Positions 17,991-18,657 of a stretch of 18,657 bases of DNA are shown here, in pieces. Both the position numbers and the translations under genes were made by a program. This DNA comes from Ettlia oleoabundans. Lineage: Eukaryota; Chlorophyta; Chlorophyceae; Chlamydomonadales. Location of the stretch: positions 8,665 to 27,321 of the forward strand of contig JAAMXP010000130.1 in assembly GCA_019693395.1 (NCBI GenBank), written 5' to 3'. Each line of letters begins with the position of its first letter. Position 1 is the first letter of the stretch. The notes below the pieces were generated by a model. The model was not told the DNA's origin. It made no database searches and saw only the letters and a list, made by a program, of their open reading frames with translations.

Positions 17991-18602
17991 TTAACTTGGG
18001 GACCAGTGAGACCAGCAGGCGTCGTGCTGCCGCAGCTTGAGGGATGACACTTTCTGCCGGGCGGCAGGAGGATGGCGGCGAGACCCCGACAGAGAAAGCC
18101 TCAGCGCAGGCCATTGCTAGCCTTATCTGGTTTCTAGTTTAGCAGCCTCGTTTATTTTTCAGCCTTGGCCGGACAGCCTCGTTTTTGTTACTGCACACAT
18201 GGACAAGGCAGAGAGGCAGGGGCGGCGATGGGGGAACGGCTGGTTGGTGGGGTGGGGGGCCATGAGCTGGCGGCAGGGGTAGCCCAAAAGCCATTCGTGG
18301 GCAGGCTGGTTACAGTCAACCAGCGACACCACGCATTGGCAGCCTAAACAAGACACCAATAAAGGCAGCAGGCGGGGGGTAGAACATTGCCAGAGAACGT
18401 GGAGGCAAGATGGCAGCATGGTTGGCTGCCACAGGCAGCAGGTGCTGCAGGGCAGCACACGAGGGAAAATGTGTTGTGTTGCAAGGGAGAAAAAGAGGGA
18501 ACAACACGGGAAAAAAGTCGAGTGCGTGGGCGCTGTGGGTGCTCACCGCCAGGTATACATATGTGGACCTGTCGCTGCCGTCGCGCTCAATGAACTCCCG
18601 GT
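17991..18602 (-). CDS. Last two exons of an unidentified gene (5' part off the right edge)
   Basis: Exon 18602-18547 has a good acceptor (CTGCAG) and donor (GTGAGC) and reads REFIERDGSDRSTYVYLA with codon use like the neighbours. It enters in phase 2 and leaves in phase 0. In the same direction 18053-17991 has a pyrimidine-rich acceptor (CCGCCCGGCAG), continues in phase 0 as KVSSLKLRQHDACWSHWSPS and ends at TAA. The intron would be 493 bases. The first exon is the stronger part; the second is chosen because it gives a sensible C-terminus. I do not recognise the family. The FxExDGSD...YLA pattern recalls the start of a cytochrome b5-like/MAPR domain, but the VYDV core that should follow is absent, so I do not call it that. 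Confidence 0.38.
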
Positions 18603-18657
18603 CTGCAGGCGCAAGTGGGGGGATGTGTGGGGTAGTTTGTGTTGGGTTGTGTTGGGT

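Noticed and set aside
18142..18602. Cytochrome b5-like/MAPR domain suggested by DGSD...YLA
   Set aside because: The conserved VYDV and GPGGPY core that should follow is not found on this strand in the remaining 1 kb.
18630..18657. GTGTTGGGTT repeats at the right edge, looking slightly telomere-like
   Set aside because: Only two imperfect units and not the plant-type TTTAGGG sequence; cut by the window end.

Overview
The window looks like nuclear DNA of a green alga. It is GC-rich. Every convincing gene is broken by short GT-AG introns of roughly 100-500 bp. UGUAA, the green-algal poly(A) signal, lies behind several genes. The encoded proteins are eukaryotic (eIF3e, Hakai-type RING, mitochondrial ATP synthase subunit f, MYND finger, DUF4795). 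I favour a trebouxiophyte of the Chlorella/Micractinium type, because a canonical ATP synthase subunit f is not expected in Chlamydomonas-type algae. That placement is inference. There is no sign of bacterial operons, CRISPR or an intact mobile element.

Layout. 1-1494 (+): last four exons of eIF3e, running in from the left edge. 1909-2904 (+): a small, probably mitochondrial SelW/Rdx-fold protein without the usual CxxC. 3600-6248 (+): a membrane-anchored protein with six kelch blades and three short uORFs. 7314-7841 (-): mitochondrial ATP synthase subunit f, convergent with the kelch gene and divergent from the next one. 8199-9420 (+): a short Hakai-type RING protein of the m6A-writer type, with a duplicated piece of its RING exon in an intron. 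9802-10642 (-): a MYND zinc-finger protein, with two decayed MYND copies behind it at 11167-11289 and 11484-11612. 11786-17469 (+): an eight-exon, 1189-residue coiled-coil/DUF4795 protein like animal QRICH2, with microsatellite, minisatellite and G-quadruplex-like tracts in its introns. 17991-18602 (-): last two exons of an unidentified gene entering from the right edge.

The genes do not form a pathway; they are independent housekeeping and accessory genes. All exon joins were chosen by reading-frame phase, splice consensus and protein similarity recalled from memory, without transcripts or database searches. The most unusual points are the Rdx protein lacking its redox motif, the Hakai exon duplication and missing C2H2 finger, the decaying MYND array, and an ATGA overlap of a uORF with the kelch start codon. 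I found no wholly new multi-gene system.
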